NCBI RefSeq assembly: GCF_900631955.1
Contig: NZ_UZWD01000004.1
Location: 186,001 to 250,000, forward strand
Direction of reading: 5' to 3'
Source of the DNA: Devosia equisanguinis
GTDB taxonomy: Bacteria > Pseudomonadota > Alphaproteobacteria > Rhizobiales > Devosiaceae
DNA length: 64,000 nt
This document shows, piece after piece, positions 45,176 through 55,079 of the stretch. The notes under the pieces are model-generated. The model was not told the origin of the DNA. It saw nothing but the letters and a program-made list of their open reading frames with translations, and did not search any database. Position 1 is the first letter of the stretch. Each line of letters begins with the position of its first letter. Made by a program: the position numbers and the translations under genes.

Positions 45176-45886
45176 ATGAGCGATCACGAACTTCCCAAAA
45201 CCCGCGATGGCGAACCGCGTGCCTTTTTCGGGCGGCGGTCCGGAAAGACCCTGCATGGCGGGCAAAAGGCCCTTGTGGACGACCTGTTGCCACAGGTTGA
45301 GCTGCCACTGGCCGACCATATCGATCCAAAAGAGCTGTTTCCCGATGCGAAGCGCATGGTCGTCGAAATCGGCTATGGCGGCGGCGAGCATCTGGCGCGC
45401 AAGGCAGCCGAAGAGCCGGAAACCGGTTTTATCGGCTGTGAAGTCTTCACTGGCGGCATCGGCAAGATGGTGCAGGCGATCGCGGCACGCGCGCTGGATA
45501 ATGTGCGGCTCTTTACCGACGATGCGCTCAAGCTGCTGATGGTCATGCCCACCGCCTCGGTCGACGCGGTCTATCTGCTTTATCCCGATCCTTGGCCCAA
45601 GACGCGCCACCACAAGCGCCGCTTCGTTTCACCGGTCACCCTGGCCGAGCTGGCGCGGGTTATTCGCCCCGGTGGCAGCTTTCACTTCGCGACCGATATC
45701 GAAGACTATGCCGACTGGACGCTCGCCCATATCGTGCGTTCGCCCGATTTTGAGTTTTTGCCCGATGCGCCGGGTTCCTGGCATAAGCCCTATCCGGGCT
45801 GGCAGCCGACCCGATATGAGCAGAAGGCGCGCCGTGAAGGCCGCATGATCAGCTTTTACTTTTCGTTCACCCGGCGCCAACCCTGA
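45176..45886 (+). CDS. trmB: tRNA (guanine-N7-)-methyltransferase
   Basis: A 236-residue SAM-dependent methyltransferase starting at ATG 45176. The SAM motif is VVEIGYGGGEHL (about 62-73), and the TrmB-typical YPDPWPKTRHHKRRFV is near 139-154. It adds m7G at position 46 of tRNA. It follows metK by 176 bases that hold the repeat. Confidence 0.95.
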   Translation: MSDHELPKTRDGEPRAFFGRRSGKTLHGGQKALVDDLLPQVELPLADHIDPKELFPDAKRMVVEIGYGGGEHLARKAAEEPETGFIGCEVFTGGIGKMVQAIAARALDNVRLFTDDALKLLMVMPTASVDAVYLLYPDPWPKTRHHKRRFVSPVTLAELARVIRPGGSFHFATDIEDYADWTLAHIVRSPDFEFLPDAPGSWHKPYPGWQPTRYEQKARREGRMISFYFSFTRRQP

Positions 45887-45974
45887 GGGCAGAACAGCAC
45901 GTTTCTTGACCGCCGGGGCTGGATGTCGGCGCAAATGACACCATATCGGGGTCTTACAAGCCCAGGATAGCGTC

Positions 45975-46358
45975 ATGTCCACCCAATTGCCGATCGACTC
46001 CCAGACCAATGAGATGCTGGAGGTGCGGCCGGGAAAGTGGACGCTGGTGGTGATTTCCGAACTGCGCGATGGGTCTCGGCGCTTCAATGAACTGCGCCGC
46101 GCCCTGGGCGGGATTTCGCAGAAATCGCTGACCACAACGCTGCGAGACCTGGAGCGGGATGGCTATATCTCGCGCAGCGCTTTCGCCACCATACCGCCGC
46201 GCGTCGATTACGCGCTGACCGCTCTGGGCGAGGAATTGCTGGAACTGGCCGATGGCTGGCGCCGCTTTGCTTTGCGCAACCGCGCCCATGTGGTGGCGGC
46301 CCGTATCCGTTTCGACGGGCTGGGAACCAGCGTTTCTATCCACGTAGAAGAAGAATAG
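45975..46358 (+). CDS. HxlR-family transcriptional regulator
   Basis: A 127-residue winged-helix protein. The HxlR core has GKWTLVVISELRDGSRRFNE, GISQKSLTTTLRDLERDG, and the wing PPRVDYALTALGEEL. It contains no cysteine, so the thiol-based sensing known for some members cannot operate here. No target gene is evident; the neighbours are trmB and a small secreted protein. Confidence 0.85.
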   Translation: MSTQLPIDSQTNEMLEVRPGKWTLVVISELRDGSRRFNELRRALGGISQKSLTTTLRDLERDGYISRSAFATIPPRVDYALTALGEELLELADGWRRFALRNRAHVVAARIRFDGLGTSVSIHVEEE

Positions 46359-46401
46359 GGCGGTCTGCGTCAGCAGCCCACCCAATCACAACAAGGCTAC
46401 G

Positions 46402-46423
46402 GGCGCCGCCCTGGGGCGGCGCC
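46402..46423. terminator. GC-rich hairpin between convergent genes
   Basis: GGCGCCGCC pairs with GGCGGCGCC over a 4-base loop, between the convergent HxlR gene and the small secreted-protein gene. There is no T-run, so terminator function is uncertain. Confidence 0.5.
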
Positions 46424-46437
46424 GTGCTCGGCCGGCA

Positions 46438-46677
46438 CTAGAGGCTGACAGGGGACAGCGTGTCGGTGCTGTAGAACTGCATGACCAAACGGCCTTCAGG
46501 CGTGACGACGAAGGCGCGAACCAGATCGCCCCATTCTTCGGCTGCGGTGGCATTGATGCCCTGTTCCTGCAGGCGTGCCAGAGCCAGATCGGAGTCGAAG
46601 CTGTCGGCAAAGGCCGGTGCAGCAGCGCCGACGAGCAGAGCGGCAGTGGTGAGGGCTATGACGCTGTTCTTGAACAT
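46438..46677 (-). CDS. Small secreted hypothetical protein
   Basis: A 79-residue protein with a signal peptide (about 1-24, cut near AFADS), then a short domain containing LALARLQEQGINATAAEEWG. No cysteines and no known family. The ATG at 46677 has AGGAAC upstream. Such short exported proteins with an Ala-rich signal occur often in this group. Function unknown. Confidence 0.75.
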   Translation of the reverse strand: MFKNSVIALTTAALLVGAAAPAFADSFDSDLALARLQEQGINATAAEEWGDLVRAFVVTPEGRLVMQFYSTDTLSPVSL

Positions 46678-46903
46678 GATGTGTTCCTTTCTGTTGAACG
46701 CACCAGAGATGTGAGCCGCCAAGATCACCCACAAGACGCTGAAAACTTGTTTTTGCCCCTTGAAAGCCGGTCCTCACGCCCGAGGGTTTGCCTAAGGAAA
46801 TCAAGGGCTTTGATGGAAACCTGGTTTCTCCGTGGAAACTGCGTATCGCCCCTGATACTGGGTCCAGCCCGGCAGTTGGGCGGGGTGCGGGTGGGCTCCG
46901 CTC

Positions 46904-46932
46904 TTGCCTTTTGAACGCTTTGCATCTATATG
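46904..46932 (+). promoter_or_regulatory. Sigma-70-like promoter for rimP-nusA-infB
   Basis: TTGCCT (46904-46909), a 17-base spacer and TATATG (46927-46932), 73 bases upstream of rimP. The remaining 46678-47005 interval has no gene. Confidence 0.6.
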
Positions 46933-47005
46933 AGGCGCACATCGTTGCTCTCATTCGAGAGTGGTGCCCTGACCGGCCCCGCTCTTTTTGTTTATCCGGA
47001 CCCTC

Positions 47006-47632
47006 ATGGCTTTCGATATCGCCGAAAAGCGCTACATCAAGGAAACCGGGCTCGAAGCCCGCATCGCTCGCATTGTCGAGCCGGTGGCCAATGATCTGGG
47101 CTTTGCGCTGGTGCGGGTGAAAATCACCCCTGAAAACGGCTGCACGCTGCAGATCATGGCCGAAGATGAGCATGGCCGTTTCAACATTACCGACTGCGAG
47201 ACCCTGTCCAAGGACCTCTCCCCGGTTCTGGACGTGGAAGACCCGATCGATCGCGAATACCACCTGGAAGTCTCTTCTCCGGGCATTGATCGTCCTCTGG
47301 TGCGCAAGCGCGACTATGAGCGCTTCCTGGGCCATGAGGCCAAGGTCGAGCTGCTCGACATGATCAATGGTCGCAAGCGTTTCCGTGGCGATATCCATGC
47401 CGTCGATGACGAGGGCGTCACCATTCGCCTGCCCGACGCGCCCGGCGGCACTGATCCCGACCACAAGCTGGCCTTCTCGACCATTGCCGAGGCCAAGCTG
47501 GTAATGACCGACAAGCTCATGGATCAGGCGCGCGCCGACCAGGAGCTGCACCCCATCGACGACGACGAGACCGAGACGGTCGAATATGCCGACGCCGACA
47601 ATGACGATAACCTCCCCGAGGAGACCAAATAA
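47006..47632 (+). CDS. rimP: Ribosome maturation factor RimP
   Basis: A 208-residue protein starting at ATG 47006. The RimP core has GIDRPLVRKRDYERF and the N-terminal VEPVANDLGFALVRVK; an acidic tail (DDDETETVEYADADNDDN) is an alphaproteobacterial addition. It is needed for 30S subunit maturation. Its stop overlaps the nusA start (TAATG). Confidence 0.95.
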   Translation: MAFDIAEKRYIKETGLEARIARIVEPVANDLGFALVRVKITPENGCTLQIMAEDEHGRFNITDCETLSKDLSPVLDVEDPIDREYHLEVSSPGIDRPLVRKRDYERFLGHEAKVELLDMINGRKRFRGDIHAVDDEGVTIRLPDAPGGTDPDHKLAFSTIAEAKLVMTDKLMDQARADQELHPIDDDETETVEYADADNDDNLPEETK

Positions 47633-49230
47633 TGGCCGTTAGCGCGAACCGCCTTGAGCTGTTGCAGATTGCTGATGCTGTTGCCCGCGAAAAGTCGATC
47701 GAACGCATGGTCGTGATCGAGGCCATGCAGGACGCCATGGAAAAGGCCGCCAAGGGCCGCTATGGCGCCGAGACCGAGATCAAGGTGGAGATCAATCCGC
47801 GCTCTGGCGAAACCCGCATGTGGCGCCTGCTCGAGATCGTCGACTCCGTCGAAGAACCCTCCCGCCAAGTCAGCCTCAAGCTGGCCCAGGTCAAGAACCC
47901 TACCGCCAAGGTTGGTGACTTCCTCACCGAGCCGCTGCCGCCGATGGAATTCGGTCGCATCGCCGCCCAGTCGGCCAAGCAGGTGATCGTGCAGAAGGTG
48001 CGCGATGCCGAGCGCGACCGCATGTTCGAGGAATATACCAGCCGCGTCGGCGAGATCGTCAATGGCACGGTCAAGCGCGTCGAATATGGCAATGTCATCG
48101 TCGACCTCGGCCGTGGCGAAGCCATTATCCGCCGCGACGAGCTGATCCCGCGCGAAATGTTCCGCTACGGCGATCGCGTGCGCGCCTATATCTATGACGT
48201 GCGCCGCGAACAGCGCGGTCCGCAGATTTTCCTCTCACGCACGCATCCGCAGTTCATGGCAAAGTTGTTCATGCAGGAAGTGCCCGAGATCTATGATGGC
48301 GTGATCACCATCCGCTCCATCGCCCGCGATCCCGGCTCCCGGGCCAAGATTGCCGTGACATCGAACGATTCTTCGATCGACCCGGTCGGCGCCTGCGTTG
48401 GTATGCGCGGCTCTCGCGTTCAGGCGGTGGTTGCCGAATTGCAGGGCGAAAAGATCGACATCATTCCCTGGACCGATACCATTGCCGACCTCGTGGTCTC
48501 GGCGCTGCAGCCGGCCGATGTCGCCAAGGTGGTGCTCGACGAACAGGCCGAGCGCATCGAAGTCGTGGTTCCCGACGAGCAGCTCTCGCTCGCCATCGGT
48601 CGCCGCGGTCAGAATGTGCGACTTGCTTCGCAGCTGATCGGCTGGGATATCGACATCCTGACCGAGCAGGAAGAAAGCGAACGCCGCCAGAAGGAATTCA
48701 CCGAGCGCTCGACCCTGTTCATGGAAGCACTCGACGTCGACGAGATGGTGGCCCAGTTGCTCGCCTCCGAGGGTTTCTCCTCGGTCGAGGAACTGGCCTA
48801 TATCGAACCGGGTGAGATTGCCTCCATCGATGGCTTTGACGAAGAGACCGCCGGCGAAATTCAGAACCGCGCGGCTGAATACCTGGCCGAGATCGATCGC
48901 AAGTTCGACGAAGAGCGCAAGGCGCTGGGCGTCGAGGACGAACTCTACGAAATCGCCGGCCTCAATGCCGCCATGCTGGTGGCACTGGGCAAGGACGAGG
49001 TGAAGTCGGTTGAAGATTTCGCCGGTTGCGCCGCCGATGACCTGGTGGGCTGGACTGAACGCAAGGATGGCGAAACCAAGCGCTACGAAGGGACCTTCAA
49101 GGACTTCCCCATCTCCCGCGAAGAAGCCGAGGACATGATCATGCAGGCCCGCATCCGGGCTGGCTGGATCAGTGCCGAGGATCTTCCGGCCGAAGACGAT
49201 GTGGTCGAAACCGAGGAGGAGGCGGTCTAA
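47632..49230 (+). CDS. nusA: Transcription factor NusA
   Basis: A 532-residue protein with the NusA order: N-terminal RNAP-binding domain (about 1-130), S1 domain (GEIVNGTVKRVEYGNVIVDL, about 139-158), KH1/KH2 (GSRVQAVVAELQGEKIDI, then LSLAIGRRGQNVRLAS), and C-terminal repeats. It modulates pausing, termination and antitermination. It overlaps rimP and precedes ylxR. Confidence 0.97.
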   Translation: MAVSANRLELLQIADAVAREKSIERMVVIEAMQDAMEKAAKGRYGAETEIKVEINPRSGETRMWRLLEIVDSVEEPSRQVSLKLAQVKNPTAKVGDFLTEPLPPMEFGRIAAQSAKQVIVQKVRDAERDRMFEEYTSRVGEIVNGTVKRVEYGNVIVDLGRGEAIIRRDELIPREMFRYGDRVRAYIYDVRREQRGPQIFLSRTHPQFMAKLFMQEVPEIYDGVITIRSIARDPGSRAKIAVTSNDSSIDPVGACVGMRGSRVQAVVAELQGEKIDIIPWTDTIADLVVSALQPADVAKVVLDEQAERIEVVVPDEQLSLAIGRRGQNVRLASQLIGWDIDILTEQEESERRQKEFTERSTLFMEALDVDEMVAQLLASEGFSSVEELAYIEPGEIASIDGFDEETAGEIQNRAAEYLAEIDRKFDEERKALGVEDELYEIAGLNAAMLVALGKDEVKSVEDFAGCAADDLVGWTERKDGETKRYEGTFKDFPISREEAEDMIMQARIRAGWISAEDLPAEDDVVETEEEAV

Positions 49231-49239
49231 GGACCGCCT
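49220..49239 (+). promoter_or_regulatory. Hairpin enclosing the nusA stop codon
   Basis: AGGCGGTC (49220-49227) pairs with GACCGCCT (49232-49239), and the 4-base loop is TAAG, containing the nusA stop. Only a short TT follows. It may attenuate transcription or translation between nusA and ylxR, or protect the 3' end. Confidence 0.55.
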
Positions 49240-49276
49240 TCCTTTGGGGCACCCGGCCTTGGCCCGGCGCGTGGAC

Positions 49277-49948
49277 ATGGTAAGGACTTGCGCTCTCACC
49301 CGGCAGGAAAAGCCTGTCGAGGATCTCGTGCGCTTTGTCGTCAGTCCGGACGAGACTATCGTTCCGGATGTGGATGCGCGCGCCGAAGGGCGCGGCGTCT
49401 GGATCAGCCTCAGCGAGGCTGCCGTGGCAGAAGCCGTCAAGAAGAAGGCTTTTGCGCGCAGCCTCAAGGCGCAGGTGAGCGTGCCCGAGGATCTGGCTGC
49501 GCTCACCCGGCTCCGGCTCGAGCAGCGCCTGCTTTCGGCGCTCTCGATGGCCAAGAAGGCCGGGCAATTCGTCTCCGGCGGCTCCAAGGTCAAGAGCGCC
49601 ATCGAGACCAATCAGGTGCTGGCGCTGCTGACCGCCACCGACGCGGCCGAAGATGGTCGCAACAAGATGACCGGCTCCTTGCGGGCCCTCAACTATGCGC
49701 GGCGCGAAATGGGGCTTTCCGGCCCCGATGTGCCGCATTTCGAATTGCTCTCAAGTGCGCAAATGGGTTTGGCACTTGGGCTGGAAAATGTGATACATGC
49801 TGCCCTCATGACAGGGGCGGCAGCCCAATCGGCACTGGACAAGGCCATAAGGCTGGCCCGATACAGCGCCCAACCGATGGAAAATGACACCGACCGCGTC
49901 GCGGTAGACGGTGTGCTTTTGTCCGCGGAACACGACGAAAGACGATAG
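49277..49948 (+). CDS. YlxR (DUF448)/L7Ae-type RNA-binding protein
   Basis: About 223 residues if the ATG at 49277 is used; GTG at 49271 is nearly as good, and the ribosome-binding site is weak. The N-terminal YlxR domain has CALTRQEKPVEDLVRFV; the C-terminal part (from about 105) looks L7Ae-like (MAKKAGQFVSGGSKVKSAI). This fused arrangement between nusA and infB is common in alphaproteobacteria. It is 6 bases before infB. Confidence 0.88.
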   Translation: MVRTCALTRQEKPVEDLVRFVVSPDETIVPDVDARAEGRGVWISLSEAAVAEAVKKKAFARSLKAQVSVPEDLAALTRLRLEQRLLSALSMAKKAGQFVSGGSKVKSAIETNQVLALLTATDAAEDGRNKMTGSLRALNYARREMGLSGPDVPHFELLSSAQMGLALGLENVIHAALMTGAAAQSALDKAIRLARYSAQPMENDTDRVAVDGVLLSAEHDERR

Positions 49949-49954
49949 GACGAT

Positions 49955-52807
49955 ATGGCTGATAACGACGACAAGCGTTCCGACGATACCGGCGCCAAGA
50001 AGACGCTGACCCTCAAGGGCGGCCCCGCGCTGGGCAATCGTCCTGGCGGCATGTCTCGTGGACCTTCCCGCTCGACCGTGGTGGTCGAGAAGCGCACCCG
50101 TGTGGTGCCCAAGCCGGCCGGACAGGCCAGCCCGACCAATTCGCGACCAGGCGGGTCGTCCAGCCAGGGCACGCGCCCGGGCCAGGGCGGTCGTCCCGGC
50201 CAGGGTCGGCCCATGCAGCAGCAGAACCGTGCACCTCTGGGCCTGAGTGCTGCCGAGGCCGAGGCGCGACGCCAGGCATTGGCGCTTGCCGGCGCTCGCC
50301 AGGCAGAGGACAGCCAGCGTTTCGCCGCTGAAGAGGCGCGCCGCATCGAAGACGACAACCGTCGCCGCCAGGTGCGCGAGGAAGCCGCTCGTCAGGAAGA
50401 AGAACGTCGCCAAGCCGAAGAGGCGCGCCGCGCCGAGGAAGCAGTGGTGGCCAGCGCACCCGCGCCAACGCCCGAGCCAGAGCCGCAGGATGCCGCGCCG
50501 CGTACACCATTCGTACCCGCCAGCCAGCGTAATCCCGGCCCCTCCAGCGTGCGCACGGTTTCCGGTCGCCCGGGTCAGTCGGCTCGCCCGCAGCGTCCCG
50601 AACGTCCGACCGACAACCGTCGTCCGGAAGGCGATCGCGGCGCTGCCGGGGCTCGCCCGACTGGCGAACGTCGCCCCGCCGGCACAGCTGGTGCCCGCCC
50701 GGCAGGTGCAGCAGGTCGTCCCACCGGTGACCGTCGTCCTAGTGGCGCCGGCATGGCGCCGATCGGCAATGTGCCGCCCGCTCCGCCGAGCGAGGCAGAT
50801 GGCCGTCGTACTCGCACCGGTGCGCCGCAGCAGCGTCCGACCACCGCGGCAGAGCTCGAAAATGCCCGCCGCGCCAGCCGTGCGCAGCCCGAGCGCCCGA
50901 CGCGCCGCGCCGATGATGGCTCCGAACGCGGTCGCCTGACCGTTTCCAGCGCCACCACCGAGAACGATCGTGATCGTGGTCCCTCGCTGGCGGCCATGCG
51001 TCGTCGCCGCGACAAGAAGATGGGTCGTAACCAGCAGGATGCGCCCAAGCTCAGCCGCGAAGTCATCATCCCGGAAGTGATCACCGTCGCCGAACTGGCC
51101 AATCGTATGGCCGAGCGTTCCGTGACCGTGATCAAGATGCTGATGCAGCAGGGCCAGATGGCCACGATCAACGATGTGCTCGACGCCGATACCGCCGAGC
51201 TCATCGCCACCGAGCTGGGTCACACCGTCAAGCGCGTGTCGGAAGCCGACGTCGAAGAAGGTCTCTACGACATCCCGGCCGACGACAAGGCCGAGGATCT
51301 GACCGATCGTGCGCCGGTTGTGACCATTATGGGTCACGTCGACCACGGCAAGACCAGCCTGCTTGATGCGATCCGCAATGCCAATGTGGTCTCCGGCGAA
51401 GCCGGCGGCATCACCCAGCATATCGGCGCTTATCAGGTCGAAAAGAATGGTGCCAAGATCACCTTCCTCGACACCCCCGGCCACGAGGCGTTCACCGCCA
51501 TGCGTGCCCGTGGTGCCCAGGCGACCGACATCGCCATCCTCGTGGTGGCATCGGACGACAGCGTGATGCCGCAGACCATCGAGTCCATCAAGCATGCCAA
51601 GGCTGCTGGTGTGCCGATCATCGTGGCCATCACCAAGATGGACAAGCCTTCTGCCGATCCGCAGAAGGTGCGCACCGAACTGCTGCAGCATGAAGTGTTC
51701 GTGGAAACCATGGGCGGCGACGTGCTCGACGTGGAAGTCTCCGCCAAGACTGGCGAAGGCCTCGACAAGCTGCTCGAAACCATCCTGCTGCAGGCCGAAG
51801 TTCTCGAGCTCAAGGTGGCCCGCGATGGCCGTGCCGAGGGTCTGGTGATCGAAGCCAAGCTCGATCGCGGTCGTGGTGCTGTGGCAACGGTTCTGGTGCA
51901 GCGTGGCACGCTCAAGATCGGTGATATCGTTGTCGCCGGCACCGAGTTTGCCCGTGTGCGCGCGCTGATCAACGATCAGGGCGAGCAGGTCAAGGAAGCC
52001 GGCCCGTCTGTTCCGGTCGAGGTTCTCGGCTTCAACGGCGTTCCGAGCGCGGGCGACCGCTTCTCGGTGGTCGAGACCGATGCCCGTGCCCGCGAAGTGA
52101 CCGAATATCGTCAGCGCGCCATCCGCGAAAAGACGGCCGGCGGCGGTGCCACCAGTCTCGAGCAGATGATGAACCAGCTCAAGATCGCCGGGATTTCCAA
52201 GTTCCCGCTGATCATCAAGGGCGACGTGCAGGGTTCTGTCGAAGCCATCGTAGCCAGCCTCAACAAGCTCTCGACCGACGAAGTGTCGGCTCAGATCCTG
52301 TTCTCTGGCGTTGGCGGTATCACCGAATCCGACGTGACCCTGGCTTCGGCATCCAACGCCATCGTCATCGGCTTCAACGTCCGTGCCAACAAGCAGGCCA
52401 ACGACCTCGCCACCCGCGACGGTATCGAAATCCGCTACTACAACATCATCTACGACCTCGTGGATGACGTGAAGAGCGCGATGAGCGGTCTGCTCAAGCC
52501 AGAACGTCGCGAGACCTTCATCGGTTACGCAACCATCAAGGAAGTCTTCCAGATCACCAAGGTCGGCAAGGTTGCCGGTTGTCAAGTCACCGAAGGCATT
52601 GTGGAACGCGGTGCAGGCGTGCGCCTGCTGCGCGACAACGTCGTCATCCACGAAGGCAAGCTCAAGACGCTCAAGCGCTTCAAGGATGAAGTCAAGGAAG
52701 TCCAGGTCGGTCAGGAATGCGGCATGGCCTTCGAAAACTACGAAGACATTCGCGCTGGTGACCAGATCGAATGCTTCCGCGTCGAGACGGTGCAGCGCAC
52801 GCTCTGA
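49955..52807 (+). CDS. infB: Translation initiation factor IF-2
   Basis: A 950-residue IF-2. The first 330 residues are Arg/Pro/Ala-rich low complexity, typical of alphaproteobacteria. An IF2_N motif ([18 protein letters not shown]) is near 370. The GTPase G1 GHVDHGKTS is near 458, G3 DTPGHEAF near 505, and G4 TKMD near 559; C-terminal domains follow. It delivers fMet-tRNA to the ribosome. A strong terminator follows directly, which separates it from rbfA. Confidence 0.97.
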   Translation: MADNDDKRSDDTGAKKTLTLKGGPALGNRPGGMSRGPSRSTVVVEKRTRVVPKPAGQASPTNSRPGGSSSQGTRPGQGGRPGQGRPMQQQNRAPLGLSAAEAEARRQALALAGARQAEDSQRFAAEEARRIEDDNRRRQVREEAARQEEERRQAEEARRAEEAVVASAPAPTPEPEPQDAAPRTPFVPASQRNPGPSSVRTVSGRPGQSARPQRPERPTDNRRPEGDRGAAGARPTGERRPAGTAGARPAGAAGRPTGDRRPSGAGMAPIGNVPPAPPSEADGRRTRTGAPQQRPTTAAELENARRASRAQPERPTRRADDGSERGRLTVSSATTENDRDRGPSLAAMRRRRDKKMGRNQQDAPKLSREVIIPEVITVAELANRMAERSVTVIKMLMQQGQMATINDVLDADTAELIATELGHTVKRVSEADVEEGLYDIPADDKAEDLTDRAPVVTIMGHVDHGKTSLLDAIRNANVVSGEAGGITQHIGAYQVEKNGAKITFLDTPGHEAFTAMRARGAQATDIAILVVASDDSVMPQTIESIKHAKAAGVPIIVAITKMDKPSADPQKVRTELLQHEVFVETMGGDVLDVEVSAKTGEGLDKLLETILLQAEVLELKVARDGRAEGLVIEAKLDRGRGAVATVLVQRGTLKIGDIVVAGTEFARVRALINDQGEQVKEAGPSVPVEVLGFNGVPSAGDRFSVVETDARAREVTEYRQRAIREKTAGGGATSLEQMMNQLKIAGISKFPLIIKGDVQGSVEAIVASLNKLSTDEVSAQILFSGVGGITESDVTLASASNAIVIGFNVRANKQANDLATRDGIEIRYYNIIYDLVDDVKSAMSGLLKPERRETFIGYATIKEVFQITKVGKVAGCQVTEGIVERGAGVRLLRDNVVIHEGKLKTLKRFKDEVKEVQVGQECGMAFENYEDIRAGDQIECFRVETVQRTL

Positions 52808-52835
52808 TCGAGCGGCCTCAACGATACGCCTTTTG

Positions 52836-52867
52836 AAAGGGTGCGGCTGGTCCGCACCCTTTCTGTT
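52836..52867 (+). terminator. Intrinsic terminator after infB
   Basis: AAAGGGTGCGG (52836-52846) pairs with CCGCACCCTTT (52852-52862), and CTGTTTT follows. The 168 bases between infB and the next gene hold nothing else. Confidence 0.9.
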
Positions 52868-52975
52868 TTGGCCCCATTGGCGCCCTCATCTGCGGTTTCT
52901 GTGTTGGCCGCATCGGCAGGGCTCTGCTAATCATCCCTCCGAAAACGATACCATCCGCGTTCTGGAGGACCCGAC

Positions 52976-54649
52976 TTGGCCGCCATTGACCTCTCCGCTG
53001 CTCCCTTCAATCTCGACGAGACGGCCATTGCCTGGGTCAACCAGACCCGCGACGCCCTGTCGGCGCGCGACAAGCTGGCTCAGCTCTTCGTGCTGCTGTC
53101 CCGCGCCGCGCCGAACGAAGCGCTGGATGAGTTGCGCAGCTTCAAGCCGGGCGGCATCACGCGCATTTATTCCGGCGACCTCGCCGCCGAGATTGAGCTG
53201 ATGGGGCAGATCGACCAGGTCGGTCCGGCACCGATGCTGGTCAGTGCCGATCTCGAAGGCAGCCGCATGAGCCTGCCTTTCGGCACGGAAGTGCCCAACC
53301 CGCTGGGCCTTGCGGCCATCGACGACGTCGAAACCACCACCGCCATCGCTACCATCATGGCCGAAGAAGCCCGCGCGGTCGGCCTCAACTGGAGCTTCAC
53401 GCCGGTCATCGACATCAACAAGGCCTGGCGCAGCGCCATTGTCGGCACCCGCTCCTATGGCAGCGATGTCGATACGATCGAACTCCATGCCCTGGCCCAG
53501 ATCGCCGCTTTCCAGAAAAACGGCGTTGCTGCCACGGTCAAGCACTGGCCGGGCGAAGGTTTTGACGATCGCGACCAGCATCTGGTTACCACGGTCAATC
53601 CGCTGACGCTGTCGGAATGGGAAGCGAGTTTCGGCCGGCTTTATCGTTCAGCCATCAAGGCTGGGGTGCTCAGTGTCATGTCCGCTCACATCGCCTTCCC
53701 GGCCTTTGTGAGCGAGCTCGACCCCGAGGCCGGCGCCGAGGCCTTCCGCCCCGCCTCGCTGAGCCGGGTGCTGAACCAGACGCTGCTGCGGGAGAGGCTG
53801 GGCTTTAACGGCCTCATCGTCTCCGATGCCACGCCCATGGCGGGCTTGGGGGATTGGGGGCCGCGCGACCAGACCTTGCCCGAAGTGGTCATTTCCGGCT
53901 GCGACATCATCTTGTTTTCCGATGACCCCAATGCGGATCTGATGCGGCTGGTGAAGGCCGTCGCCGATGGCCGGTTGAGCCAGGAACGGGTCGATGAAGC
54001 GGTGACCCGCGTGCTGGCGCTCAAGGCCGCATTGGGTCTGCACCGCGAAGATCGCGCTCAACCCAATCTCGATGGCGCCCGTGGCGTGCTTGCCAGCCCG
54101 GAAAACCTGCGCGTGGCACGCGAGGCAGCCGCCCGCGTTCCCACCCTGGTCAAGGACACAGCAGGCAATCTGCCGCTGTCCCCGGCTCGCCACAAGCGTG
54201 TCCTGGTGTTCTCGACCGGCGCCGTTCAGCCATTCGCCCCAAAACCCTTGCCACTGTCGCTACCGGAAAAGCTGCGCCAGGCTGGCTTTGAGGTCACCGA
54301 ATTTTCGTCCGATGTGTCGGCGGACGCGAGGGATTACGATCTCGTCCTCTATCTGCTCGCCGAAGAGACGCTCCTGACGCGCAGCCGCATCTTCCTTGAC
54401 TGGAAGGGGCTGACCGGCAGCGTGTTCGGCGCCATGCATCGCTATTGGCACGAAGTGCCAACTGTGATGGTGTCGCTGGGCTACCCCTATTACCTCTACG
54501 ACGCGCCACGGGTCGCCACCTATGTCAACGCCTATGGCTCAAACGAGGACATGCAGTCCGCAGTGCTCGCGGCTCTGCTCGGGCGGGCAGAGTTCGTCGG
54601 CAAGAGCCCTGTCGATGCCTTTTGCGGCAGCGACCAGGCGCGCTACTGA
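52976..54649 (+). CDS. Glycoside hydrolase family 3, NagZ-like
   Basis: A 557-residue protein with TTG start at 52976 and GGAGG 7 bases upstream. A GH3 barrel has KHWPGEGFDDRDQH (about 188-201), where the Asp-x-His dyad of NagZ-type beta-N-acetylhexosaminidases is kept. The nucleophile Asp is in GLIVSDATPMAGL (about 282). A C-terminal alpha/beta domain follows (about 390-557), longer than in minimal NagZ. It may remove GlcNAc from muropeptides during cell-wall recycling. No signal peptide, so cytoplasmic. Confidence 0.9.
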   Translation: MAAIDLSAAPFNLDETAIAWVNQTRDALSARDKLAQLFVLLSRAAPNEALDELRSFKPGGITRIYSGDLAAEIELMGQIDQVGPAPMLVSADLEGSRMSLPFGTEVPNPLGLAAIDDVETTTAIATIMAEEARAVGLNWSFTPVIDINKAWRSAIVGTRSYGSDVDTIELHALAQIAAFQKNGVAATVKHWPGEGFDDRDQHLVTTVNPLTLSEWEASFGRLYRSAIKAGVLSVMSAHIAFPAFVSELDPEAGAEAFRPASLSRVLNQTLLRERLGFNGLIVSDATPMAGLGDWGPRDQTLPEVVISGCDIILFSDDPNADLMRLVKAVADGRLSQERVDEAVTRVLALKAALGLHREDRAQPNLDGARGVLASPENLRVAREAAARVPTLVKDTAGNLPLSPARHKRVLVFSTGAVQPFAPKPLPLSLPEKLRQAGFEVTEFSSDVSADARDYDLVLYLLAEETLLTRSRIFLDWKGLTGSVFGAMHRYWHEVPTVMVSLGYPYYLYDAPRVATYVNAYGSNEDMQSAVLAALLGRAEFVGKSPVDAFCGSDQARY

Positions 54650-54655
54650 TCTGTT

Positions 54656-54961
54656 TTAAGGACAGACCGGCTCACCGGCCTCCACAGTGAACTGGCGGGG
54701 GCCGACCCAGCCCTCGGCCTGCTTCTGCGGCGCATCGACGATCCTGAGCGCGAGCGTGCAGCCTTCGGCCTCGGCTTCGTAGTTGTCGGTGTCGACAAAG
54801 CGCACGGCGTCTACCGGTCGCGCAATACCGAAAATCTCGACGGCTGTGCTCAGCACGGCTTCGAGCTCCGCCTGGCGCTGATATTGCGGCGCCAGCGCGG
54901 CGAGAGCCGGAGCGCTCAGGGCCAGGACCAGGCCGAGCGCGATGGGGATGGATTTCGTCAT
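54656..54961 (-). CDS. Exported hypothetical protein
   Basis: A 101-residue protein with a signal peptide (about 1-21). The mature chain has Glu/Ala-rich helices and two cysteines (EAEGCTLAL and the C-terminal PVCP) that could pair. ATG at 54961 is preferred; the earlier Met at 55027 would bury the signal. Family not recognised. It is convergent with the GH3 gene, 6 bases apart. Confidence 0.7.
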   Translation of the reverse strand: MTKSIPIALGLVLALSAPALAALAPQYQRQAELEAVLSTAVEIFGIARPVDAVRFVDTDNYEAEAEGCTLALRIVDAPQKQAEGWVGPRQFTVEAGEPVCP

Positions 54962-55079
54962 TATGGCTTCCCATATGTGGTTGAGACAAAGCAGGCGGTC
55001 GAGGGAACTTTCCACCTCTTGCCGCAATTGCAGCCTAGGTTAGTTTCGACCACTAAATCCATGCGAGGAAATCACGCAG

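Noticed and set aside
48235..49611. 458-codon minus-strand frame opposite nusA/ylxR
   Set aside because: Shadow frame, low-complexity translation.
49751..52651. 966-codon open frame antisense to infB
   Set aside because: It mirrors the codon periodicity of the GC-rich infB gene, and has a Gly/His/Thr-rich translation with no domain. infB is certain.
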